DNA of 64,000 bases from Varroa destructor (taxonomy: Eukaryota; Arthropoda; Arachnida; Mesostigmata; Varroidae). Where the stretch lies: positions 10,314,248-10,378,247 of the forward strand of contig NW_019211454.1 in the NCBI RefSeq assembly GCF_002443255.2, read 5' to 3'. This document shows, piece after piece, positions 12,701 through 22,700 of the stretch. The position numbers were made by a program, and so were the translations under genes. The notes beneath the pieces were generated by a model. It was not told the origin of the DNA, searched no databases, and saw nothing but the letters and a program-made list of their open reading frames with translations. The number at the start of each line of letters is the position of its first letter. Position 1 is the stretch's first letter.

Positions 12701-13617
12701 TCAAATAATGTGTTCTGGATTAATATTAAGATTTAAACTCGGACCACTGCTGGATAGTTTACATTATACACCCCAAGGAATCTATCATGAAAACAAAGCT
12801 CGTGGTAAGTAATAGTACCAACCGCTCAAAACGTCTGTATATTGTTAGGTGAATATCGTAGATCTTTGGCAGCGGCTTTTCCTCTTAGCTAACCATTTGA
12901 TTCTGCCATTTACTTTCCAGGTATTCCAACTCGCTCGAATAACCGGGTACTTAGCGCCATACCGAAATCGACGACAAACTACCTGACTTCGGGGGCAGCC
13001 TCGCCGACCCGACTAACAATGAACGCTGAGACCCTTCAGAGAACCCGATCATCGCTCAGGTTTGCTCCTGCTACTGCTTTTTGCGATACAATGTGGATAC
13101 AATATCTAGGCAATTTACACCTCTAATCGATGATACACCTAATTTACGAAAAACTTGATTAATTACGAGAAAGCGTAAGATTATAGCATCCCAGCCATGT
13201 GCTACTCAAAAAACGCTAGGCGTGGTCTGCGTATTCTTACGCAGAGAGACAACTAAGGATTTAAAACCCCATTATAAAGACCAAATCTAATTTGCTATGT
13301 ATGGGTATGCATGCTATGTAGGAAGGTCAAGGAAACGGTTACCTTTTCTGATCGTAGCTAGATTGTATAGCGAAAGAACTCAACCACAATTGAAAAACAG
13401 CTCACATCTTCCTTATACTGTCTCTTGAAGATCGACAGTGGTTCCTGCTCGCGCCGAAGACGTGAAACCATTTATGCGAGCCACTTCAGCTTCAATCGCG
13501 CGTGTCGCCCCGTCGAAAAGCTCTACAATTTTAGCACCCTCGATTCCCGCCCCCACCGGACCCTTCGCTCGAGGTCCCGCAGCCCATCAACGGCGAACTA
13601 TCCCCGGATACAGATGA
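1..13617 (+). CDS. form3: Formin, formin3/INF2-type, 5'-partial, 19 exons in window
   Basis: Actin nucleation and elongation factor of the formin family; the FH2 dimer stays on actin barbed ends and the INF2 class can also sever filaments. Exons read from the sequence: 2-262, 2645-2768, 2937-3092, 3471-3730, 3930-4240, 4444-4560, 4944-5045, 5221-5332, 5614-5643 (tentative), 5844-5964, 6171-6740, 7254-7539, 8070-8136, 10673-10817, 11145-11279, 11725-11840, 12124-12508, 12921-13059 and 13431-13617. All have GT donors and AG acceptors and the summed length is a multiple of three, giving 1207 residues to the stop. The GBD/DID and FH1 parts must lie upstream of the window. FH2 spans roughly residues 14-400 of this partial protein, a WH2/DAD-like helix lies near 412-440, and the rest is a Ser/Thr/Pro/Gln-rich and basic tail. 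The KMKTLNW start, QLLKEEF and GNFLNSGGYAGNA block fit the INF2/form3 branch rather than diaphanous or DAAM. The family call is firm; the exact symbol is inferred. Confidence 0.9.
2..4560 (+). CDS. form3: FH2 domain exons of the formin (six exons)
   Basis: Exon 2-262 begins inside the linker before FH2 and contains KMKTLNWCKIPAGRV and NLWARVA, the FH2 lasso. Exon 2645-2768 gives VTLLEGKRSLNISIFLKQFR. Exon 2937-3092 gives GAERLRGLLKILPEPEEIE and ends at KLRIE plus one base. Exon 3471-3730 carries LLKEEFTATIGLLEPCI and the GNFLNSGGYAGNA motif of the actin-binding knob, followed by FRMMSLLKVTDMRAN. Exon 3930-4240 is the long helical coiled-coil part (EAERKQLLDFGNQL onward). Exon 4444-4560 closes the domain with a charged helix rich in E, K and R. 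Splice phases join without a break (0, 1, 1, 0, 2, 2). Donor 4241 (gtaggt) and acceptor 4443 are ordinary. The fold is complete apart from what lies upstream. Confidence 0.93.
263..2644 (+). other. Formin intron, 2.4 kb
   Basis: This intron separates FH2 exons with donor gtcagt at 263 and acceptor acag at 2641-2644. No exon fits within it; open frames here match no family I recognise. Its one notable element is the perfect inverted repeat at 2097-2146. A TA-rich stretch (tatatatatgg) lies near 1796-1840. Confidence 0.7.
2097..2146. repeat. Perfect 23-bp inverted repeat with 4-base loop
   Basis: Bases 2097-2119 (beginning catagcccttgtgttg) are the exact reverse complement of 2124-2146, separated by the loop atta. 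The 50-base unit lies in the first visible formin intron. It could fold into a long hairpin in RNA or extrude as a cruciform in DNA. No longer flanking terminal repeats were seen. Confidence 0.95.
4944..5045 (+). CDS. form3: Formin exon with WH2/DAD-like autoregulatory motif
   Basis: This 102-base exon reads SDVMDMLLGDIKSGF followed by a basic LRRNRR stretch. It corresponds in position and pattern to the DAD of INF2, which also works as a WH2 actin-monomer-binding helix. In the family this element folds back on the N-terminal DID to inhibit the formin and binds G-actin for severing and depolymerisation. Acceptor tag at 4941-4943 and donor gtacgg at 5046. The acidic and hydrophobic residues (DVMDMLL) followed by basic residues are what the sequence shows; the regulatory role is inferred from the family. 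Confidence 0.75.
5221..13617 (+). CDS. form3: Formin C-terminal low-complexity tail exons
   Basis: Twelve exons downstream of the DAD-like motif encode about 765 residues. The largest, 6171-6740, holds glutamine runs (QQQQQ) and many SP/TP sites. Exon 7254-7539 is Ser/Arg/Asp-rich and joins in phase 2 to 8070-8136, a very basic stretch (RKTTRRTSARSLM). Exons 10673-10817 and 11145-11279 are charged; 12124-12508 is Ala/Thr/Ser-rich. The last exon, 13431-13617, encodes STVVPARAEDVKPFMRATSA and a basic end before TGA. No folded domain is visible; the composition suggests a disordered, phosphorylatable, perhaps microtubule-binding tail. A long tail is known for insect form3. The 30-base exon 5614-5643 is uncertain because its donor (gttgaa) is weak; skipping it keeps the frame. 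Confidence 0.75.
8137..10672 (+). other. Formin intron, 2.5 kb, with ATA/TAA microsatellite
   Basis: Intron between the basic 67-base exon (8070-8136) and exon 10673-10817. Donor gtgagt at 8137, acceptor ttag at 10669-10672. It holds the TAA repeat at 9755-9789 and no exon-like segment that I can support. Confidence 0.6.
9755..9789. repeat. (TAA)n microsatellite
   Basis: About eleven uninterrupted TAA/ATA units within a formin intron. Confidence 0.95.
10888..10906. repeat. Short interstitial TTAGG-type telomere-like repeat
   Basis: Bases 10888-10906 read cctaacctaacctaaccta, nearly four units of CCTAA, the complement of the arthropod telomere repeat TTAGG. It lies in the formin intron 3' of exon 10673-10817. 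The array is short enough to be chance or a trace of telomere-like DNA inserted at a repaired break. Confidence 0.8.
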
Positions 13618-15663
13618 AACACACAAAGTGCTTCATAGGACCATACAGAACTCTGGCACCTGCAAGACATTATGCTTAATGCATTGAGCAAGCATTGTAG
13701 CACTAACGTAATTTAACTTGGTGATAAAGCGGTAATCTGATTTTGGTATAAGCTTAGAAACGGGGAAATTACTTTAGACAGTTTTTCGGGATATTACCTA
13801 ACGTTGGTTTTTACCTTGCTTATATCGCACGTAAATAATCTACTGCTGTAACAATCTCGTCAGTTTCCGTAGTACTCATGGTCGTTGTCAGTTGCCAGGA
13901 ATATAATCAATCAGAAATTCTTATGACGTGACATTGATTAAAGGTCATAAATAGATCATATATTTTGCGAATTTTCATTAAATATGCATCTCTCGTTTTC
14001 TTAAGGTCTTCTGGCTGTCATCAACATCGATTCTTTTCCTTCTTCAAGTAAGGCCAAATATTTATACCCGTCCTAGTGGTTTGTTATTCAAATCGGGAGG
14101 CTCTAGCGAATCGTCAATTAAATCAGGTCAACGTGCACCGTTTCGTTTATAATAACTCTGTATTAAAAGATTGGCTCGTGAACATTGTTACGATTTGACC
14201 AGGTGGCCTTCTCAACAAATACACCCAGTGTTTAAATTCAGTCAGACTAAAGACATGCCTCGAGTGCTACTCATAGGGCGATGATGCCATCTTCAGACGC
14301 TTTAAGTACGAACGAGAAGTGCACATCTTTAAATACTAAATGAGGGTAGGCGTGTGTTGTTACAAACAGTCAACCTCAACAAATCTCTAAAAACATAGCA
14401 ATGATTTCATAAAGTACATATGATGCATTTAATGCGAGGCATACACAAGAAGACGAAACCTGATCATCGCGAATCAGGTAAAAATTCAACACATCGGAAA
14501 AAATGGTGGCTAGCGATTCAAGCGTTTCCTATCTATTAACGAGAAATTTAAAGATATTTAGCACACCGATTCCAGCTTTATTACTACTTACAATATGAAA
14601 AATGGACAGACGCTCGTGAAACGTCGTCGCTTATTCAGCCTCACTTGCGACATTTAGCCACGATTTGATGGGACACGATTTGTTTTTTTCCATCATTGTG
14701 CTTCCTACAAGGGGCTCAGAAGTTCACTAATGCTAGTACCACTTTAACTTCATTCATAATGGTTTTACGAAGTAGTACCAATAATATGGCAATTTCTCAA
14801 TTAGCTAGGTATTACCTTGGGCCTAGACAATACAGGTATGAATTTTGTAGGAACAATAACAATAAATAGACGTAATGTGTGACACCACAGCTTACATGTT
14901 TGCTAAAATAAACATCGGCCCAGAATATAGTCTTGTCATTTAGAAACAGTAATGATTATAGAATTAGGCTATATATGCTGCAGTTATTTTCGCTCTTTTT
15001 TCGTGCAATGTGTTTTGGCGACATGCGGCGTCGAGCCCTGCTTTAACAGACACACATATAATAGACCATGCAAAGTTGTAATTGATTTTAAGACGACGCT
15101 ACATGTGAGCTTCTAAACCAACTGGAAGTATCACTTTGCTTTATCTTTCATCTCAACTTTGTCTTTAGATCTTTGCCTGGCAAATTTTCGCACTTGTCTC
15201 ATTAACATAGCGCTCACGAATACAAGTTGTCATTATTAGCTGAAGAGTAACGCTCACTTAAATACAATTGTCTGAGTGACTTGGCGCGCCATTTTGAAAG
15301 AGACCATTCTAGTATTTAGGTGGTTCTAAAAAAAGTCAACTTCTATTCATGTTAACTTCGATAACTGACAATTATATTTTCGTTTGTCTTGTTAGGTTAT
15401 TATGCGCCACATATAATTAGTCATTTTTCGACTGCATAACTATTTCTGCCATTTCTACCAGTAACCGTATGGGTTGCATTTCATGGGTTTCATCCAGGAA
15501 CTCCTTTTTGTGGTCGAACTAGACTTCTCAGTGTAGTATCCTAACAGCGGACTGTATTTTCACTAGGGTAAACGTACGTCGCACGTAAAAACGGCCAAAG
15601 TTGACATCGCAAGGTTGCTACAACGTTGTAATATCAGTGTGTAGTCTTAGCCCACGGTAAATA

Positions 15664-15684
15664 GCAACAACAACAACAACAACA
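15664..15684. repeat. (CAA)n microsatellite
   Basis: About seven CAA units in intergenic DNA. Confidence 0.9.
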
Positions 15685-16928
15685 GCGAACATCACAGTTT
15701 ACTTGATTGTATAATTACGTTCTGTATAAATGCTTTCAGCAATAGTTTATCTAGCTATATTTGTTTTAATAATAGCTAACTTATTAATAGTGCCGTGCGA
15801 CCTTTGGGTTAGGGGGTGACCGTCACCGAGAGAACAGATGAACTGGGTTTACTGCTCATTGTTAACGTATTTATCTACCAAGCTGGGTATATAAAAAATG
15901 AAAACAGCAAATAAACAATGAATTAGATTTAACGGTCTTCACAACGATGGATTACGTCCCTTTTATATATTTTATATAAGGTAATTTGATTTTGATTGGT
16001 TCAAAGTAGTAGCAATTACTGCACGATCCAACGTGTAGTCGTGCCCTTACACACGGAACGTAAAAACTTACCATCAATAAACTAAGATAATCAATGTACG
16101 TTTTTACAGTGTAATTCGTCATATAAAAGGCCCCAATAGAATTAGAATTCAATTTTATTGATACTATATGCGAAAAGCACCCTAGAAAAGTATTAACATC
16201 CACCAAAACATTCGAATTTCAGAATTTTCTTTGCTTGCATGCGTTGTCAATTGTGAGAAAGCGAAACAAAGCCCCTAAATAACCAGGTCATTTTTTTTAC
16301 AGCAGCCATGTATATTGGCCAGCATAAGAACAAAAAACGAAATCGATCAGCTACTGAGTTTTGAGCAGCTGAACCTCATTTAATGCGACACATTTGACTA
16401 CTATTTATTATATGAATCGTTTCAAAGATACAAAGTGACCAGACTTAAGCCCGCTATACATTTGGCATCGAGCTATGCCAGTGTTAAACTAGTTTTTTTT
16501 CTGAAAAAAGCTGTACAAGCTTAGATTTTTTTGTCTGTGGATGGCGAATACCAACAAATTTATAGCTTAAAACCTACTCATCTAAACCTTTTACATCAAT
16601 TAAATTGAGAGTTCCATAAATGCATCAATGTCGTTCGATTTACCCTCACTTTGTGTTCCTGTTAGCTTATGATGCTTGAATTTCAGTTAACATTACGTTC
16701 GTTCAAGATTGTTTTCCTTATGAAACTTCATCATAGGCGATTATTCATAACGTATATACATAGTACTCTCGCAAGTTAGCCATCTAAGCGGCACGAGTTT
16801 TCTATGTCACTCTAAAATTCAAAAATGACACCTGCTCTGCCTGATCTGATTTCTGCTCTGTCTCAGAGCCATTCGTGCTCTCCGAGCTTGTACTGACCAC
16901 CCGCAAGACCGTAACGGATTAATAGTTC

Positions 16929-16944
16929 GGGGGGGGGGGGGGGG
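16929..16944. repeat. Poly(G) tract, 16 bases
   Basis: Uninterrupted run of 16 G in otherwise AT-rich DNA. Length may be uncertain, because homopolymers are error-prone in sequencing. Confidence 0.9.
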
Positions 16945-19900
16945 TGATAGCGACAAAGGGAAACAAAATAACGGCATTTTTTCAGAGTTACACTTCTAGT
17001 AATCGGACCTTCTACTATTCAGGAACATGAGCAGCGATGATTGGCCAAACTAAGCGGATGCTTGCCCATCCTACCAAAATCGAGGAAAGATATGAAAGAG
17101 GTAAGCCATAGCCTTGGCAGTCTCTCTCCTCAACGTTTCTCTGTAGCTTCACCTTGCCCCCTTTTAAGTGAACACCAAATAGCGTATCTTCTCCCGATTG
17201 ACACTCTCACTGTTCCGGCATTTGTCTCTTCGTTTCGAAGTTATCCGTGTCTGAGCTAGCGACTGACTAAAGAAGGGGTTTTCATCTAGCTCTGTTTGTC
17301 CGCTACGGGAGACGAAGGAACGCGACAGTGAGGATATCAGTGTCAAGAAACGAGGCGAAAACGAATGGCCCAGTTGTTTAGAGTCACGTTCAGAACCTCT
17401 GCTTCTGTGTGTGCGTGTGGAAACCTGATAGCGAATTAGGCCGTGAATGTTTCGCTCACAAATGCAAATATGCTAATTCAAGTTTAAAAGAGGAAAGCCA
17501 ACAACGAAACCTTACTAACATATCTCAACGATTGAGTTCTAGTATGAGATATGCATATATAGATATATACCTTTTCATGTCTCAACAAATCTATAACGAG
17601 TTCACACGGATGAACTATGAGGTCTCAACAAGTCCATAGTCCAGGAACTCAACGTACATATCGAAATTGGTCATGAGCTATAGTCAAACCGTGCATTGTT
17701 TACGAATCTCGCACACCTCTGAGACTTGCAATTACAAATATAGCATTAGAAAAAAACGAAGATAGTTTCCTCAACAGATACGATTTCCCAATACTATCCA
17801 GACGTTTCCATTGTTGCAGGTATGTGTAATAGTGTCCAGAGTAACTTTCGTGGAATGTTCCAGAGAATTATCCTGGTCAAAGATCGCGGCTTTCTTTGCT
17901 AGGAGAAAATAAGGTTGCTTATTATTCCGGATACTTGCCTTGCTTTTTAGCTATGCAGAGCGGACCTTTCTGCTGATAAACTCGCCAGACTTTATCGTGC
18001 TGACCCACCACAACCATGACTGGCGGTTTTTAGTTTTTTTTTTATCTGAAGAAATCCATGTTTTAGAAATAGTTGTTTTTTTCTTTTATTTAAACAATTG
18101 TATTTTTCTCCAGTATGAGCAGCCCACCTGACGATGTGTACTAACCCACTCGAAAATACTCAAACACCCTTCCACTTTGAGATTTTTTTAGTAATGTGTT
18201 TCTGAAAGGGACGCGCGTTTTTCATCCATTGTCTTAGCCTCGCAATAACAAAATATACTAAAGCAAATTCGAATACAAGCCTGTTTAATAGTAAAGCAAA
18301 TAATGTTCAACTTCAGAAATCCTTTCAGCTTAGAGCGGTGTAGGCGACGTTTCCAAGGGTACAAAGCATATAAAAATTTTCTGTACTATACCTTATTACT
18401 CTTAACAAACAAATTTGATCTTTTGTTGGTGTGAACTTGGGCGCAAGAGATTCAATCACAACGAGACATGGCATTTTTTTTCCGGCCGACGTTGGGCCGA
18501 TCCGCCAAGGAGCAATTTGAAAAGATACAAAGTTTCTGTGAAACCTATGTAAGGTTCATTACTTTGTTTGTAGGCATTTAGTCGCATGTTTGTAAAAATA
18601 TTTCATGAAATGAGCTTCCTTGCTATCTGGCTTCTACGAAAACCACATTTCAGTTACGGTAAAATAGATAGCCTCTTAATGACTGTTCTTATAACACTGT
18701 AAAAGTCACATATGTATATGTATATGACGTAAATATATGACAGTGTGTGAAAGTTAATAAGACTGCCGGTAGCTAACATACCAAAGACCGGAAATAAACT
18801 CGGTGTATAAGGGAGTAAAACCAACGAATAAGCACACAACATCTGCACAATGGTGACCCAGAAGCCCCTTTGCAGCTTCGTCTGCTAAGGCATTGCATCC
18901 ACTTCTGTCGAAACTTATTGCTAAAGCGAGCAAAAAAACACCATGTAAAAAAATACGCTTATCTTCACGCGAATGTAAAGACCGACGCGCTGCTATAGTT
19001 TCTATTTATCTTGTTTTTCAGCATCAGCTAGTTCAATGATGTTTTTTTTTTATATTGAATGTAACGTATTGAACGACCTTGTGTTGTTCATTGTGATCGT
19101 CTTCTGTTTGTTATTGTTTTGATGAGCTGCTATGGAAGTAAACATTTCTCTATACATACAGTAATCAAAACTGGAAGGTAACTAAATATCTTTATATATA
19201 AGCTTTCGTTTGCCTTTCTTTGTGCTTAGAACGCTGAGCTTCTGTTGTGTCGTTAATAATGACTGTAGAATGCCGGAAACGGGTTTGTAACAAGGAATAA
19301 ATAAAAACCTTGTTAGAAACATAGGTTTTTCATTCGATGTTTAGTATCACGTTATTTACCTTAAATAAAAGACTTTGGCTTTATTGGACATAAAAATAAT
19401 ATGCGACAATGACACCTGCAAATACCGACACACAAACATTCATTTTTGTATAGATGCGTTGAATTCGCATTTTAGGCCTGTTTTTTTTTTCGTGTTCTAC
19501 TCAAGCTATACAGGTGAAACATAATATTAGCTTATTTAATTGTTTGACTATCTTTTTTCACGGCGCAACATTGCTTCTTTTCACGTTTTGAAGATCTAAA
19601 TGGCAAATTGCGTAAGGAAACGGGAAAAAATCATGAGATAACTTCAATTCATAATCAGTGTGATTGGACTTTTCACTACCACGAAACAGACAAATATATA
19701 TGTGATTTTTCGATCATATTAACTGTTAATAACAATAATAATCAAAGCGACTCAGTCACATGAGAGACAAAGGTCAAAATTCGTTTTAATTTAAGTAGAT
19801 TGGCAAGTAATATGTTAGGTCCCAACGTATTTTTAACTGCATCCCATATTCCTGTCACATTAAGTTACTATGTTATGTGTACCATGTTACTGATAACAGC

Positions 19901-20029
19901 TGCCAGGCAATTTATTTACTTTTTCTTACCAGCAGTTGTCGCGTTTGGTGTTGCAAACCCGTTCAGCCAGGTTTTAGGACATTCTTTACTGTCAAATGTG
20001 CCGTTTTCCTTTGCCAAAATTTAAACAAG

Positions 20030-20560
20030 ACCTCTTATGAAAGTAGTGGGATGGACGATGTTTGTCGTGTGCGGCCTCACTTTATCATGAAACAGTATGA
20101 CCTGACCTTGTCTGTCAAGTCTTCTCTCTTAAATAGCTTGGTCATTTCGATGCAGGTGAGTCAAATGAACGCGCCGATTAACTGTCTGGTTTATGGAAAC
20201 AATGTTCAGTGAATCGAGCCCTTGCAAACCTAGCAACCGTAAAACTTTTTTTAGATGATGATAATCCCGTTAGATTCTTTTTTGGCTTTTCTTTTTTGGC
20301 CACCCGTTCCAATCAGTGGTTGACGTTGGCGCTTGAGGTGGCTTACCACAGTCGTGTGACTGCAGCCGATATCTTTGGTAAATTTCCGTATTCTTTGTTG
20401 ACCGTTTCTCTTAGAAAATGCCATCAGGTGGTTTTTGTCAAACTTAGACGGTCGATCAGAACGGAAATCATGTTCCTGGTTCTAAATGTCATTTTTAAGC
20501 TTGCCAAATTAATTTTGGACAGTTGTTTTGGCAATAGCGTCGTTACCGTCCATAAAATAT
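20030..20560 (-). pseudogene. Degenerate mariner-type transposase relic
   Basis: Reading the - strand, the segment near 20420-20340 translates to RIRKFTKDIGCSHTTVVSHL, which resembles the helix-turn-helix of mariner transposases (typically elgvSxtTVxrHL). About 250 bases further on, at 20105-20068, another frame gives VILFHDKVRPHT, the conserved catalytic block usually seen as (V)ILxHDNARPHT. Frames change and stops interrupt between them, so it is a dead copy. The third catalytic block (DYHLF-type) was not found downstream. Ends are approximate and no terminal inverted repeats were identified. Mobile DNA of this class moves by cut-and-paste at TA sites. Confidence 0.7.
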
Positions 20561-21399
20561 AGTCGTATATAAGGTGTTATTACTACTGAGCTTTTCTAAT
20601 CGCAAGAATGCGTATGTTTGTGTTAGCAGTTGAGATAAGATGATATGACTTAGACCTACTCATTCATATATTTAAGTTTTTTGGAGTTATCTATGGTATA
20701 GCTTATTTAAGCTCCTCGTACTGGTTACGATGATATAGCTCATAAACACTTAAGGCATTTTAAGTTTTAAGGCCATGTGTGAAAAGGTTAAAAGGAATTT
20801 TGCTAGCTTAAAGGGAAAATGTTGGTCGGGTAAAATACCTACCCAGTTTTACGTCAGCGCAAAAGCTTTTAAGGAGGCTATGGTAATAGGGATAGCGGGT
20901 CCGACTATCGCAGAAACATTTCAGTAGATTGTAAATTTTGTTTAGTTAAGAAAAGGAAACGAGCTTTTCAGGTCTTAAAAAAATAAGATGGTAATAATAA
21001 TGAAGTTGTACTTAAAAATTTACTAAAGTATAATAGACAATAACTTGCCTTATCTACACAAGTGATATTATATGCTTTACTAGCGGAGCTTCAAAGAGCG
21101 ATCTTTGGTTTCCGTCATCAAGAGCTTCGACAGTTCAAGCCCCTGCGTCAACTAAGGTATAACTTGAGACAGCTGTTTGTCTAGCAAAAATTCAACCCCA
21201 CTCTTTGCCACGAGCGATGTTTAAATTATTGCTTGATTTGAGTATAAATAGACGTGACTGTAAAGCACGTTAAACACAAAACCAAAGGACGTCAAATGAC
21301 TATTGGTGATGATTCGAAACGTTCTTGCTTTTACGCTTTTCTTCTTTGTTTTGATTTTCGTGGCTATAGGAGCGAGAAAGATCCAGTGTTAAGTAGCTA
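20561..21399. other. Intergenic, no gene recognised
   Basis: AT-rich sequence between the mariner relic and the SDR pseudogene. The segment 21309-21420 may hold the decayed N-terminal membrane-anchor part of the SDR copy (TTT/CTT-rich), but this cannot be shown. Confidence 0.4.
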
Positions 21400-22000
21400 A
21401 AAAAATGCGAAAAGATTACCACGAGAGAAAACAAATATGTGCTTATAACGAGCTGCGATCCGAGTATCGAGTACATTATGCCTAAGCATTTACAGCACAC
21501 TCTTAGCCGGCCGAAAATCCATGCGAGCATGTCCGTCCTCCGACCCGAGAGTAGTCCTTCTACCAAACTGGGTGCTAGATAAGTACAAATGCTTCAGTTA
21601 AATTTTAAAACAGAGGACGTCAGAGAATTCTGTTTAAGGGTTGACGATATATAAAGGGCGAATTTCCATGATGTGGTTTATAGCACATCACGGAAATTCG
21701 CCCTTCAAGCTTTGGCCGGAGCTGGACCGCCTTGGTGTACACGCGATTGAAGTTCCGGCTGGGCGACTTTGTTGGAATTATTGGAGCTACTCTTTCTGGC
21801 CTGCTACAAGGCGCAGAAGATATGTCGGCTGGTTTCTCGACAGCTAAACGCGGGATTATTTTCACAACGATCATCAAGCGGCCGCGGCGGCGTTACAGTG
21901 TGGTCGACGAAGTGTATTAGCAAATCGTTACTCTGCTGTGAGAACACGCCGTTGACCGTTAGGCCGACGTCGCTGTACACGACCAGTGAGCTCCTGTTAT
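21400..22000 (+). pseudogene. Broken tandem copy of the downstream SDR dehydrogenase
   Basis: Pieces align in order with the intact SDR at 24928-25992. Segment 21421-21492 reads TREN-KYVLITSCDPSIEYI, matching the SDR strand YVLITGCDSGIGYML, but the cofactor motif TGxxxGIG has become TSxxxSIE. Segment 21594-21651 reads LNFKTEDVREFCLRVDDI against LDFTKDNIKSFCEQVDEL. The NNAG and YxxxK regions are missing; a 52-base inverted repeat (21654-21705) sits at that point. From 21706 similarity resumes (ALA, EL, GVHAI, then KFRLGDF in a shifted frame) and LTVRPTSLY at 21951-21977 matches LLSVRPRALY. Stops and at least two frameshifts are present. It lies about 2.9 kb upstream of the intact gene on the same strand, so it is most likely an old tandem duplicate that has lost function. 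Confidence 0.8.
21654..21705. repeat. Inverted repeat at the SDR pseudogene deletion junction
   Basis: Left arm 21654-21675 (aagggcgaatttccatgatg...) and right arm 21684-21705 are reverse complements over 22 bases with one mismatch and an 8-base loop. The left arm resembles the intact SDR around IMGEFDW (ataatgggcgagttcgac), so the right arm appears to be an inverted copy of it. Confidence 0.9.
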
Positions 22001-22479
22001 CACCACTTCATATATAGGGAAATCTACGAAACCGCCTAATCGCTTTGGTTTTCGAAAAAAGCGTGGAAGAACGAGGTGTAAAGAAACCTGTTCGAAGATT
22101 CTTACTCGCAGAAAGATAAGTTAAAGTTTGAATTTGACACTGATCGCACACAGGACTAATGGCAAATATATAAGTTGACCACAGAACATTGTCGCATAGA
22201 AGCTGGTGCCATTGGACAATGATCTCACATTTGTAAAATTGCATAGAGCTGCATTGTCCAGGTGATCGAAGTTTAGTAAACCGATAAGGCATTAGCAATT
22301 AATTTCTTAAACTTTTTGTCGGCATCAGTTATTATTCCAAATGCGCATTGAACCAATAATCCATTTCTTACATAGAGGATGATTTATTTCTTTGACGTAG
22401 AATAACTCCTCATCCTGTCGCAACGTAAAGCCGTCAACTACAAGTCTGGCAGGGTACGTACATAACTTTATACTCCAAT

Positions 22480-22513
22480 TATATATAATTATATATATAT
22501 ATATAATATATAA
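22480..22513. repeat. TA-rich microsatellite
   Basis: Imperfect (AT)n with short interruptions. Confidence 0.85.
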
Positions 22514-22597
22514 TGCGTACAAATAATGAACCTCAATATAATTCGGTCTCTGTTTGAGTATTTCAAATCATGTTGATAATAAATGGTTATTATTTAC

Positions 22598-22700
22598 CTT
22601 CTGCACATTGTGAGATATTGCCAACTGTGTGTGACCGTCTTCGTCGATAGAAATGCTCTTAAATTGTTTCAGTTGATCGTGTGGTACGCTGAAGGCAGCC
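22598..22700 (-). other. Possible exon remnant with ankyrin-repeat-like sequence
   Basis: The - strand reads DQLKQFKSISIDEDGHTQLA followed by ISHNVQK and then a good donor (AAG then GTAAAT, exon edge at 22598). DEDGHTQLA resembles the start of an ankyrin repeat (DxxGxTxLHxA), as in IkB/cactus-type proteins. No further ankyrin repeats were found. The next acceptor-like site downstream on this strand (near 22452) does not keep an open frame when joined. It could be a relic, a lone exon or chance. Confidence 0.2.

Larger units (their letters stand above)
13618..20029. other. Intergenic, no gene recognised
   Basis: From the formin stop to the first mariner relic I see no exon with family resemblance on either strand. 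The region is AT-rich. It contains a CAA repeat (15664-15684) and a run of 16 G (16929-16944). Small open frames at 17041-17259, 17409-17639 and 15952-16206 have low-complexity or untypical compositions and are not called. Part of the first kilobase is probably the formin 3' UTR. Confidence 0.5.

Noticed and set aside
21654..21705. Resemblance of aagggcgaatt/aattcgccctt to TA-cloning vector flanks
   Set aside because: Only about 11 bases match, the orientation is wrong for a vector-insert junction, and the left arm is explained by similarity to the SDR gene.
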